Shown here piece after piece: positions 23,872-31,477 of a stretch of 55,078 nt of DNA. Source of the DNA: Sphingobium nicotianae (GTDB taxonomy: Bacteria; Pseudomonadota; Alphaproteobacteria; Sphingomonadales; Sphingomonadaceae); the NCBI RefSeq assembly GCF_018603885.1, contig NZ_JAHGAW010000018.1, positions 1-55,078 of the forward strand. The letters run 5' to 3'. Numbering within the stretch: the first letter of the stretch is position 1; the number at the start of each line of letters is the position of its first letter. Below the pieces are notes generated by a model. That model was given only the letters and a program-made list of their open reading frames with translations. It was not told where the DNA came from and made no database searches. The translations under genes were made by a program, and so were the position numbers.

Positions 23872-24440
23872 AGCGATTTCGAGATGCTGAAACTGACGAA
23901 CCGTCCGATGGTCGGATAATTGGTTGAGTCGAAGGCCGGGTCGGTCGGACTGGACGTCCGGATCGCCGAAGGCTTTCTGTTGAAGAGGTTTGCCACGCTC
24001 AGCGTGAAGCCGACGTCCTTGAAAAGTCCGCTCGGTGCCGAACTCTTAATCTGGGCAACGGCATCCACCGAGAAGAAGGACCCGACATTCACGAACGGTG
24101 TCAAACGATTGTCGGTGGTTCCGCCGACATAGGTCGCGAACGTGCTGAACGACGCGTTGCCGCGCGTCCATGTGCCGCCCCCCTGGCCGCGCCAGTTGGG
24201 AGGATTGAAGATGATGCCCGCGTTCTGCACCGTCGGCATGCCGTCGATCAGCTGCCGCTTGCTCTTGAGATAGCTCGCCGCCGCCGAGAGATCGAAATGG
24301 TCGTCCCCGGCATCAAAGCTGTAGCTCGCGGCCAGATCGACGCCGTGAATTTCCTGCCGCGCGCTGTTCTGAATGTTGGCACTGAGGATCGCGAAGACTT
24401 TGGCCGGATCGAAGGGCCCTTCATTTGCGCTGCGGCAGAC
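23868..24440 (-). pseudogene. TonB-dependent receptor, C-terminal fragment (lasso-peptide locus)
   Basis: About 190 C-terminal residues of a TonB-dependent receptor remain. CRSANEGPFDPAKV, then IHGVDLAASYSF and VGSFFSVDAVAQIK are outer beta-strand segments, followed by SVANLFNRKP and a terminal FVSFSISKSL, the normal end of such barrels. The frame is open to 24491, but the recognisable part starts near 24440 and there is no start codon or plug domain. The signal is lost just before the cupin gene on the other strand. Together with the isopeptidase fragment it is the scar of a lasso-peptide uptake locus. Confidence 0.75.
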
Positions 24441-24502
24441 GCTGACTGGGACTATTGTGCGCCCGTAGCCACTGTGTAAACTTGGCTCAAATCAAGGGGG
24501 GT

Positions 24503-24949
24503 ATGAGCATGAAGGCGTCGTCATGGGGATTGCTCGGTCTCGGACTCATTCTAGGCTATTCGGCGCCGCATTGGCTTGGAGATGCCGCCCACGCGGCTGC
24601 ACCGGGTGCGAAAGTAGCTTGTCCGTGGGGGCCCGAGCTGGACGCGGTCCGCGCTGCGCCAGACAATCACAAAGTGCTATTGGAGAATGATCGGGTACGG
24701 GTGCTGGATGTCACCGTTTTGCCCGGCCAGCGTGAGCCGCTGCATGCGCACTGCAACGCAAGCGTTCTGTATGTGATGCAGCGAGGTGCTCTTCGCGAGC
24801 GTAATGGTGAGGGCCGCATTGTCCGCGACGAGGCTGCAGCGCCCGCTACGCTTCCGATAACACAATGGCACGCAACGGAGCCGCCCCATTCGGTCGAAAA
24901 CCCCGGCACTGTCCCCATCCGCATCCTTCGAGTTGAGTTGAAAGAATGA
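24503..24949 (+). CDS. Exported cupin-fold protein
   Basis: The 148-residue protein has an N-terminal signal or anchor (residues 1-33, GLLGLGLILGYSAPHWLG then AHAAAPG) and a small cupin domain. The domain shows VRVLDVTVLPGQREPLHAHC, the first cupin motif with two His residues, and HATEPPHSVENPG, the second motif. Metal binding is plausible; no substrate is evident. ATG at 24503 is preceded by a G-rich stretch; ATG at 24509 is possible. It stands alone, with a long hairpin after the stop. Confidence 0.72.
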   Translation: MSMKASSWGLLGLGLILGYSAPHWLGDAAHAAAPGAKVACPWGPELDAVRAAPDNHKVLLENDRVRVLDVTVLPGQREPLHAHCNASVLYVMQRGALRERNGEGRIVRDEAAAPATLPITQWHATEPPHSVENPGTVPIRILRVELKE

Positions 24950-24970
24950 ACTTCAAACGGGCCTATTTCG

Positions 24971-25019
24971 CCTGACCTGACCGCGAACGAGCGTCTGCAT
25001 GTCGTCGGGTCGGGTCAGG
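24971..25019. repeat. 12-bp stem inverted repeat after the cupin gene
   Basis: CCTGACCTGACC (24971-24982) pairs with GGTCGGGTCAGG (25008-25019), with one G-U pair and a 25-base loop. It lies 21 bases after the cupin stop and may stabilise or end the transcript, though no U-tract follows. Confidence 0.4.
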
Positions 25020-25176
25020 CGGTTGCGGCGGCTGCAGCCCTGAAAGCGGCCCTTGGACCACTCCAAACGGCACCCTGAAATTTGCCTTTCGTTCATCAGT
25101 CCACCGCGGCATTGCGATCGACCGGCTTTGGGTCTTATCCGCCGTTCCCAATCGACATGTCGAGCGGCAGCTCTTG

Positions 25177-25962
25177 TCAGCGGTCGACACCAGCGGTTGG
25201 CATCAGCGCCACCAGTTTGTGATCCGGGCGTTCCACTGCACTGAAAGTATGCTGGATAAAGCTGAGCGGTCCGTCCAATGGATGAACGAACGTCCTGATC
25301 CCGCCCTCCCGCGCCGACACGCTTTGCGAGTCCCATTCGTGGGCGAACAGTTCGGACCTCTCACGCAAATCTCTGGCGAGGCCGTCAAGAAAGGGGTCAT
25401 TCATCAGCCGCACGCAATCGGCCCGAAACTCGGCCAGCACCCGGCGCGCGCGCTGCTCCCAGTCCGGCAGGAGCATCCGGGCCGACGGGGAAAGAAAAGT
25501 ATAGCGCAGCAGATTTCGCTCTCCGTTGGTGCCGAGCCAGCCCGCGAATAAGTGCTCGGCTGCCGGATTCCAGCAACTCGCGTTCCAAAGACGATCCAGT
25601 CCATAGGCCGGAACCGGCAGGGTCATGACGAGCGCGGCCACGGAGGCAGGAGCCACGGCGATTGTCGAGACGAGCGGTTGGGCGGGATCGCGGCGGCCAC
25701 CCAGTTCGAACAGATAGGCGCGCTCCGCCGGCGTGAGCGCCAGCGCCTCTGCAATGCGAGCGAGCGTCTCGGCGGAGACACTGACATCGCGACCTTGCTC
25801 GATCCAAGCGCACCAGGTCACGCCGATCCCAGCACGCGCCGCCAGTTCCTCGCGGCGCAGCCCCGGCGTCCGCCGGCGGCGGACCACCACATCCGGCGTC
25901 ATCCGCTCGCGATGCGACCGGATGAAGCTCCCAAGCAGTTTGCGTCGTTCCTCGCTGTTCAT
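25177..25962 (-). CDS. XRE-family regulator with MmyB-like ligand-binding domain
   Basis: The 261-residue regulator starts with a helix-turn-helix of the XRE type (FIRSHRER, then TPGLRREELAARAGIGVTWCAWIEQGRD, residues about 12-56). It continues with the MmyB-like ligand-binding domain (LVMTLPVPAYGLDRLWNASCWNPAAEHLF, FRADCVRLMNDP, FVHPLDG). Such proteins are usually repressors of a neighbouring gene. Here the partner would be the divergent methyltransferase, and a near-perfect 20-bp palindrome lies between them. The start at 25962 is the first that gives the conserved N-terminus. Confidence 0.9.
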   Translation of the reverse strand: MNSEERRKLLGSFIRSHRERMTPDVVVRRRRTPGLRREELAARAGIGVTWCAWIEQGRDVSVSAETLARIAEALALTPAERAYLFELGGRRDPAQPLVSTIAVAPASVAALVMTLPVPAYGLDRLWNASCWNPAAEHLFAGWLGTNGERNLLRYTFLSPSARMLLPDWEQRARRVLAEFRADCVRLMNDPFLDGLARDLRERSELFAHEWDSQSVSAREGGIRTFVHPLDGPLSFIQHTFSAVERPDHKLVALMPTAGVDR

Positions 25963-25976
25963 GGGATCTTCTATAA

Positions 25977-25996
25977 CAGGATAAACGCTTATCTTG
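25977..25996. promoter_or_regulatory. Candidate operator between XRE regulator and methyltransferase
   Basis: Arms CAGGATAA (25977-25984) and TTATCTTG (25989-25996) are complementary at seven of eight positions around an ACGC centre. It lies 15 bases upstream of the regulator start and 47 bases upstream of the methyltransferase, a suitable place for autoregulation and control of the divergent gene. Confidence 0.5.
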
Positions 25997-26042
25997 TACC
26001 AGTCTAAAAGTATGGCACGAGGGGGATCGAGGAGGACACGAT

Positions 26043-26822
26043 ATGACCCGTTCCCATGATGCCATCGTAGAAGCCCAGTTCGGCAGCCAGGCCGCAGCCT
26101 ATGTCTCCAGCAGCGTCCATTCCACCGGCGAGGATCTCGACGCATTGGCTCAGATCTGCACTCAAGTGCGCCCCGCACGGGCGCTGGATATCGGCACAGG
26201 CGGCGGGCATGTCGCCTATCGACTGGCGCAGCACGCGCAATCCGTCGTCGCCGTCGACCTGTCCCCAGCAATGCTCGAAGCCGTCGCCGAGACCGCACGC
26301 GAACGTGGCCTTTCGAACATCGAGACGACGAGCGCACCCGCCGAACGCTTGCCCTTCGAAGATGCATCGTTCGATCTGGCGGCCTGCCGCTATTCGGCAC
26401 ATCATTGGCGCGATTGGGATGCAGGCCTGCGGGAAGTTCGGCGCGTACTCAAGCCGGGTAGCCCGGCCATCTTCGTTGACGTCATCTCGCCGGCAGTTCC
26501 AGCGTTCGATACGCATCTGCAGGCGGTCGAACTGCTGCGCGACCCGTCTCATGTGCGAAACTATAGCGAGTCCGAGTGGGCTGCTGCGCTGGCCCGCGCA
26601 GGCTTTCGCGTGCGTCGTGCCGAGAAGCGCCGCATCCGGATGGACTATGCCTCCTGGGTCGGCCGCATGCGGACCTCCGAAGCCCATCAAACGGCCATTC
26701 GGTCGCTCCAGCAGTTGGCCCCGGCGCAAACTGCCACCTATTTCGCAATCGAAGTCGATGGCTCGTTCTCGATCGACGCATTGCAGATCGAAGCATCGGC
26801 TTGCCGAGCGCGCGAGCTTTGA
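26043..26822 (+). CDS. Class I SAM-dependent methyltransferase
   Basis: The 259-residue enzyme has the Rossmann-type methyltransferase fold: ALDIGTGGGHVAYRLA (motif I, SAM binding, near residue 48), VVAVDLSPAMLEAV (motif II), SAPAERLPFEDASFD (motif III) and LREVRRVLKPGSPAIFVDV (post motif). It resembles the UbiE/Methyltransf_11 group acting on small molecules. The substrate is unknown. A good GGAGGA site precedes the start. It is divergent from the XRE regulator, which probably represses it. Confidence 0.88.
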   Translation: MTRSHDAIVEAQFGSQAAAYVSSSVHSTGEDLDALAQICTQVRPARALDIGTGGGHVAYRLAQHAQSVVAVDLSPAMLEAVAETARERGLSNIETTSAPAERLPFEDASFDLAACRYSAHHWRDWDAGLREVRRVLKPGSPAIFVDVISPAVPAFDTHLQAVELLRDPSHVRNYSESEWAAALARAGFRVRRAEKRRIRMDYASWVGRMRTSEAHQTAIRSLQQLAPAQTATYFAIEVDGSFSIDALQIEASACRAREL

Positions 26823-27030
26823 AAGCGGTGGCTTGCGGCACGCTCCGTGGGTCTATCGTCCTAAGGAGCGAAGTGTGCGGCATCGACGCGTGGACGGCCG
26901 CTTTCGTCAGAAGGTGACATTCGCTCCAGCGGGCAAGAAGGTCTTGGTCTGGTCGAAAGGTGATGCACCAACGCGGCCGCACGGGGTGATTGCTGAGCCC
27001 TTTGCGTTCGCTCCGTTGACAGGATAGAGT

Positions 27031-27042
27031 TCGACCGGTCGA
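27031..27042. promoter_or_regulatory. 12-bp palindrome upstream of cytochrome-hydroxylase operon
   Basis: TCGACCGGTCGA is a perfect palindrome 31 bases upstream of the cytochrome start. It may be an operator for an unlinked regulator. The rest of the gap 26823-27072 shows no gene. Confidence 0.35.
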
Positions 27043-27072
27043 CCGCCATGGATCGACCTGGAGGCGCCGCTC

Positions 27073-28371
27073 ATGTTCAGGCGGATTGTCATTGGACTGG
27101 CGCTCGCGCTGGTTTTGGGATTGGGTGGCTTTGCCGCTTTCGCGTGGCGACCGTCCATCGCGCCGATTGCGCGACCGGCCGCGTCCGATTTCTCGGCCGA
27201 TCTGGTTGCGCGCGGTGCAGTGCTCGCCTCTGGCGGATACTGCGCGACATGCCATACGACCAGGGGAGGCAAGCCGCTCGCCGGCGGGCGCGCCATGGTA
27301 ACGGCCTTCGGCACGCTCTATTCGACCAACATCACGCCCGACCCCGAGACCGGCATCGGCAACTGGTCGGAGGAAGCCTTCCGCCGCGCGATGCATGACG
27401 GCGTCGCCCGTGACGGATCGCATCTGTTTCCCGCCTTTCCCTACGATCATTTCACCAAATTGTCCGACGCGGACGTGCATGCGCTTTATGCCTGGCTGAT
27501 GACTCGCCCGGCCGTCGCGGCACCCGCGCGGTCGAACGCGCTCCCCTTTCCGCTGGGCATCCGCGCGTTGCAGGCGGGCTGGAAGCTACTGTTCTTCAAG
27601 CCCGGCCGATTCGCGCCCGATCCGGCGCACGATGCCGCATGGAACCGGGGCGCCTATCTTGCCGAAGCGCTGGGCCATTGCGGCGCCTGCCATACGCCGC
27701 GCAATGGGTTGGGCGCCGAGAAGCGCGACGCGGCTTATGCCGGCGCGTCGATCGACAACTGGGTGGCGCCGCCGCTGACCGGGGCCAATCCGGCTCCCGT
27801 GCCCTGGACGAGCGACGAGCTTGCCGCCTATCTCGGCACCGGGATCAGCCGCTTCCATGGAACCGCCGCCGGCCCGATGGCGCCGGTCGTCCATGAGGGT
27901 CTTGCGAAGCTTTCGCCGGAGGATCTGAAGGCCGTGGTCCGCTATGTCGCCAGCCTCGGCGGTGGCGATGCGCGCGCGGCCGAAGCGGCACCGGTGATCG
28001 CGAAGGCACTGGTCGCCGATAGGTCGAGTCTCGGCCCTTTGGCGGATGCGGACGCGCGCCTCTACACCGCAGCCTGTGCCTCCTGTCACTATAATGCCGG
28101 GACGCAGCCCAACCCTCTGCGGCCGGACCTCGCGCTCAACAGCGCTGTCAGCCTGTCCGATCCAACCAACCTGATCCGGGTCATCCTTTATGGAATCAGC
28201 GCGAAGGACGGCGCGCCCGCCATCGTGATGCCCGGCTTCTCCGGCTTCAGCGATGCCGATGTCGCGCGCATCTGCGCCCATCTCCGGCGCACGCGGACCA
28301 GCCTGCCGCCATGGTCCGACCTCGAAAAGAGCGTCGCGCGGATCAGGGCTGAGGGCAGAGGGGATTATTGA
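27073..28371 (+). CDS. Triheme c-type cytochrome, membrane-anchored dehydrogenase subunit
   Basis: The 432-residue protein has an N-terminal membrane anchor or signal (residues 5-25) and three CXXCH haem-binding motifs at residues 57-61 (CATCH), 203-207 (CGACH) and 335-339 (CASCH). Each is followed by a Met-containing region. This is the plan of the cytochrome c subunits of membrane-bound alcohol and aldehyde dehydrogenases. It starts after a GGAGG site and is followed after 4 bases by the [2Fe-2S] subunit. It should carry electrons from the molybdenum hydroxylase to the respiratory chain on the periplasmic side. Confidence 0.9.
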   Translation: MFRRIVIGLALALVLGLGGFAAFAWRPSIAPIARPAASDFSADLVARGAVLASGGYCATCHTTRGGKPLAGGRAMVTAFGTLYSTNITPDPETGIGNWSEEAFRRAMHDGVARDGSHLFPAFPYDHFTKLSDADVHALYAWLMTRPAVAAPARSNALPFPLGIRALQAGWKLLFFKPGRFAPDPAHDAAWNRGAYLAEALGHCGACHTPRNGLGAEKRDAAYAGASIDNWVAPPLTGANPAPVPWTSDELAAYLGTGISRFHGTAAGPMAPVVHEGLAKLSPEDLKAVVRYVASLGGGDARAAEAAPVIAKALVADRSSLGPLADADARLYTAACASCHYNAGTQPNPLRPDLALNSAVSLSDPTNLIRVILYGISAKDGAPAIVMPGFSGFSDADVARICAHLRRTRTSLPPWSDLEKSVARIRAEGRGDY

Positions 28372-28375
28372 GACG

Positions 28376-28849
28376 ATGACCAGCTTTCGCATCAACGGCC
28401 GCCCCGTCACCCCGTCCTTTCCGGACGATACCCCGCTGCTTTGGGTGATCCGCGACGGGATCGGCCTCACCGGCACGAAGTTCGGCTGCGGCATCGGCAT
28501 GTGCGGGGCGTGCACCGTCCATGTCGGCGGTCGCGCGACCCGATCCTGCATTACGCCGCTGAGCGCGGTCGATGGCGCGGACGTGACGACCATCGAGGGC
28601 CTCGATCCGGCCGGCCAGCATCCGCTGCAAAAGGCCTGGATCGCGCTGCAGGTGCCGCAATGCGGCTACTGCCAGTCGGGCCAGATCATGCAGGCCGCGG
28701 CAATGTTGGCGGACTTCCCCGAGCCCAGCGACCGGGACATCGACGCCGTGATGGCGGGCAATCTCTGCCGCTGCATGACCTATATCCGCATCCGCGCCGC
28801 GATCCGGCAAGCAGCCGGCGAACTGAAAGGCGCCGACAGTCATGGCTAA
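28376..28849 (+). CDS. [2Fe-2S] small subunit of IorA/aldehyde-dehydrogenase type molybdenum hydroxylase
   Basis: The 157-residue subunit carries two [2Fe-2S] clusters: the plant-ferredoxin type with Cys38, 43, 46 and 58 (FGCGIGMCGAC) and the helical type with Cys96, 99, 131 and 133 (QCGYCQSG and LCRCMTY). Size and motifs match IorA of isoquinoline 1-oxidoreductase and small subunits of periplasmic aldehyde oxidoreductases. It overlaps the large-subunit gene by 8 bases. It transfers electrons from the molybdenum centre to the cytochrome encoded upstream. Confidence 0.93.
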   Translation: MTSFRINGRPVTPSFPDDTPLLWVIRDGIGLTGTKFGCGIGMCGACTVHVGGRATRSCITPLSAVDGADVTTIEGLDPAGQHPLQKAWIALQVPQCGYCQSGQIMQAAAMLADFPEPSDRDIDAVMAGNLCRCMTYIRIRAAIRQAAGELKGADSHG

Positions 28850-31151
28850 GCTCGGACACGTCTCGGGCAGCGCCGCTCATCCCCTCGCTCGCCGCGATTT
28901 CCTGGCCGCCGCGATCGGAACGGGCGTCGCCTTCGGCTTCGTCGGCCTTGGCGACGCGGCGATCGATCCGGGTAATTTCGCGAGAGCCGTCGGAACCGAA
29001 GGGCCGGTGTTCGCGCCGACGCTGTGGTTCGGAATTGACCGCGAGGGGATCGTCACGATCAACATCATCCGCGCCGAAATGGGCCAGCATGTCGGGACGG
29101 CGCTCGCCCGCATTCTTGCGGACGAGCTGGAAGCGGACTGGGACAAGGTCCGCATCCTCCACGTCGATACCGATCCCAAATGGGGCACGATGGTTACGGG
29201 CGGAAGCTGGTCGGTCTGGCAGACCTTTCCCGTGTTCAGCCGCGCCGGGGCGGCGGGGCGGATGGCGCTGATCGAGGCGGGGGCGAAGCTGATGGGCGTG
29301 GCCCCCACCGCTTGCTTGGCGCGCGATGGCAAGGTCGTCGCGGGCGGCCGGTCGATCTCCTATGGCGAGATCGCGACGCGCGGCGATCTCAGCCGCCGCT
29401 ATACGCCCGAGGAACTTGGCAAGCTACCGATCAAGCCGATCGCCGAACGCCGGCTGATCGGCAAGCCCGTCGTGGCGATCGATATCCCGCCCAAGACCAA
29501 TGGCAGCGCTATCTACGGCATCGATGCCAAAGTGCCCGGCATGGTCCACGCCCGGCCGCTGCTGCCGCCGACGCGCTACGGATCGAAAGTCGTCTCGATC
29601 GACGATAGCGCAGCTAAGGATGTGAAGGGTTATCTGCGCGCTCTGGCGCTGGAGGACCCCTCCGAGACCGCGACCGGCTGGGTGATGGTGATCGCCGAAA
29701 CTTGGCCGGCGGCGCTCAAGGCAGCCCAGCTGGTGAAAGTCCAGTGGACGGCCGGCGATGCCGCGTCCGTCTCCGAAAAGGAGGTGCAGGATCGCGGCGC
29801 CGCACTGATCGCCGATCCCAAGGCAGGATCGGTCCTCGACACGGGCGGCGGCGATGTCGACGCGATGCTCCGGACTGCGCGGCAAAAGGTCGAGGCAACC
29901 TACACCACCGCCAGCGTGCTACATTTCCAGCTCGAGCCGGTCAACGCTCTGGCGTTCGAGAAGGACGGGCTGTTCGAGATCCATACCGGCAACCAGTGGC
30001 AGAGCCTGATCCTGCCGACGCTCGCCAAGGCGCTCGGCCGGCCCGAGGCCAGCATCGTCATGCGCACCTATTTGCTCGGCGGCGGCTTCGGGCGGCGGCT
30101 CAACGGCGATTATGCCGTGCCGGCCGCTCTCGCCGCCAAGGCCCTCGGACGCCCGGTCAAGATGATCCTGCCGCGCGCGGAGGACGTACGTTACGACAGC
30201 TTCCGCTCGCCTTCCGTTCAGACCCTGCGCATGGCGCTCGGCGAAGGCGGCAAGGTGCTGGCGATGGATCACGCCGCCACTGCGGGCTGGCCGACCCAGA
30301 TCCTCGTACCCGGCTTCATGCCGAAAGGCACGAACGGCGTTCCCTATGACCCCTTCGCGATTGCCGGGGCGGATCATTGGTACGATGTGGGCGCCCAGCG
30401 CGTCAAAGCGATTCCGAACGATCTTGCCAACACCAGCTTTCGACCGGGCTGGCTGCGCTCGGTCGGGCCCGGCTGGACGAACTGGGCGGTCGAGAGCTTC
30501 ATGGACGAAGCGGCGCACGCCGTGAAGACCGATCCCGTCGCATTCCGGCTGGCCCATCTGACAGGCGCGGGACGCAATGCAGGCGGCCCGCCGAGCGCGG
30601 TCGGTGGCGCATTGCGTCAGGCTACCGTGGTCAAGCGCGCGGCCGAGCTTGCCGGCTGGGGACGGGCCCTGCCGGCCGACACGGGCCTCGGCATCGCAAC
30701 TTCCTTCGGACAGGAACGCGACATGCCGACCTGGACCGCCTGCGTGGCGCGCGTGCGCGTCGATCGCAAGACGGGGATGATGATCGTCGAGAAGCTGACA
30801 CTTGCGGTCGATGCCGGCACCGTCGTCGATCCCGATGGCGCGCGGGCGCAGGTGGAAGGTGCCGCGCTCTGGGGGCTGAGCCTGGCAATCCACGAGGGCA
30901 CCGAGTTTGTGAACGGGCAGGTCCGCGACACCAATCTCGACACCTACACGCCGCTTCGGATCGGCGACGTACCGACCATCGAGATCGTGTTCGCCGAAAG
31001 CGCCGAACCGCCGGTCGGCCTTGGAGAGCCGGCGACGACGGTCGTCGCGCCAGCTATCGCCAATGCTATCTTCGCTGCCGTCGGCGTCCGGTTGCGGCAT
31101 ATTCCGATGACCAGCGAGGCGATTATGCAGGCGCTTTCGCATCCCCGTTAA
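28842..31151 (+). CDS. Molybdopterin-binding large subunit, IorB / xanthine dehydrogenase family, Tat-exported
   Basis: The 769-residue catalytic subunit begins with a twin-arginine signal (ARRDFLAAAIGTGVAFGFVG). Molybdopterin-binding motifs include LLGGGFGRRLNGDYAV, near residue 410, and GLGEPATTV near residue 728, whose Glu is the catalytic base of the family. Length and lack of an FAD domain match IorB of isoquinoline 1-oxidoreductase and periplasmic aldehyde dehydrogenases. Likely substrates are N-heteroaromatics or aldehydes; the sequence does not decide. With the small subunit and the triheme cytochrome it forms a complete three-subunit enzyme. Confidence 0.9.
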   Translation: MAKLGHVSGSAAHPLARRDFLAAAIGTGVAFGFVGLGDAAIDPGNFARAVGTEGPVFAPTLWFGIDREGIVTINIIRAEMGQHVGTALARILADELEADWDKVRILHVDTDPKWGTMVTGGSWSVWQTFPVFSRAGAAGRMALIEAGAKLMGVAPTACLARDGKVVAGGRSISYGEIATRGDLSRRYTPEELGKLPIKPIAERRLIGKPVVAIDIPPKTNGSAIYGIDAKVPGMVHARPLLPPTRYGSKVVSIDDSAAKDVKGYLRALALEDPSETATGWVMVIAETWPAALKAAQLVKVQWTAGDAASVSEKEVQDRGAALIADPKAGSVLDTGGGDVDAMLRTARQKVEATYTTASVLHFQLEPVNALAFEKDGLFEIHTGNQWQSLILPTLAKALGRPEASIVMRTYLLGGGFGRRLNGDYAVPAALAAKALGRPVKMILPRAEDVRYDSFRSPSVQTLRMALGEGGKVLAMDHAATAGWPTQILVPGFMPKGTNGVPYDPFAIAGADHWYDVGAQRVKAIPNDLANTSFRPGWLRSVGPGWTNWAVESFMDEAAHAVKTDPVAFRLAHLTGAGRNAGGPPSAVGGALRQATVVKRAAELAGWGRALPADTGLGIATSFGQERDMPTWTACVARVRVDRKTGMMIVEKLTLAVDAGTVVDPDGARAQVEGAALWGLSLAIHEGTEFVNGQVRDTNLDTYTPLRIGDVPTIEIVFAESAEPPVGLGEPATTVVAPAIANAIFAAVGVRLRHIPMTSEAIMQALSHPR

Positions 31152-31477
31152 GGGACTGACGGGCAAATGTTGCCGGGCGTGGACAAGGTCGGCATTTGCT
31201 GCAGTTGCTCATCTTTTACGGCGTAGATAAGAGAAATGGCCGATCTTAGCCCTTCTTGCAGGGCAAAATCCGCCCCATTCTCGGTCGGTCTCTCGCCGCA
31301 TCCGAGCCCTTAAAACCGGCCATTCGTTCAGGCAAAGGTCCGGGCGGGGATAGGCGGAAAAAGAACGCACTGTTTTCGGGTCACACGGGCAAGTTTCGGG
31401 CCTCACTACCTATAGATGCTAGGCTATAACGCTCTGGAGCAATTTTGCTCCTGCGATCGATAGTGAGAGCCTAAGAA
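31152..31477. other. mgtA upstream region with two dyads
   Basis: No gene is seen in these 326 bases. Two dyads lie just before mgtA: TATAG/CTATA (31411-31415 and 31424-31428) and a perfect 6-bp stem with an ATTT loop (31436-31451). They may belong to a leader or operator that senses magnesium. No known Mg riboswitch was recognised. Confidence 0.4.

Noticed and set aside
24455..24949. Longer start for the cupin protein
   Set aside because: The extension runs into sequence next to the TonB receptor remnant and lacks a ribosome binding site; the signal peptide begins at 24503.
29919..31166. 415-codon reverse open frame over the molybdenum hydroxylase gene
   Set aside because: Shadow frame opposite catalytic motifs of the large subunit.
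31152..31477. Known magnesium riboswitch before mgtA
   Set aside because: The dyads are too short and do not resemble the M-box or enterobacterial mgtA leader.
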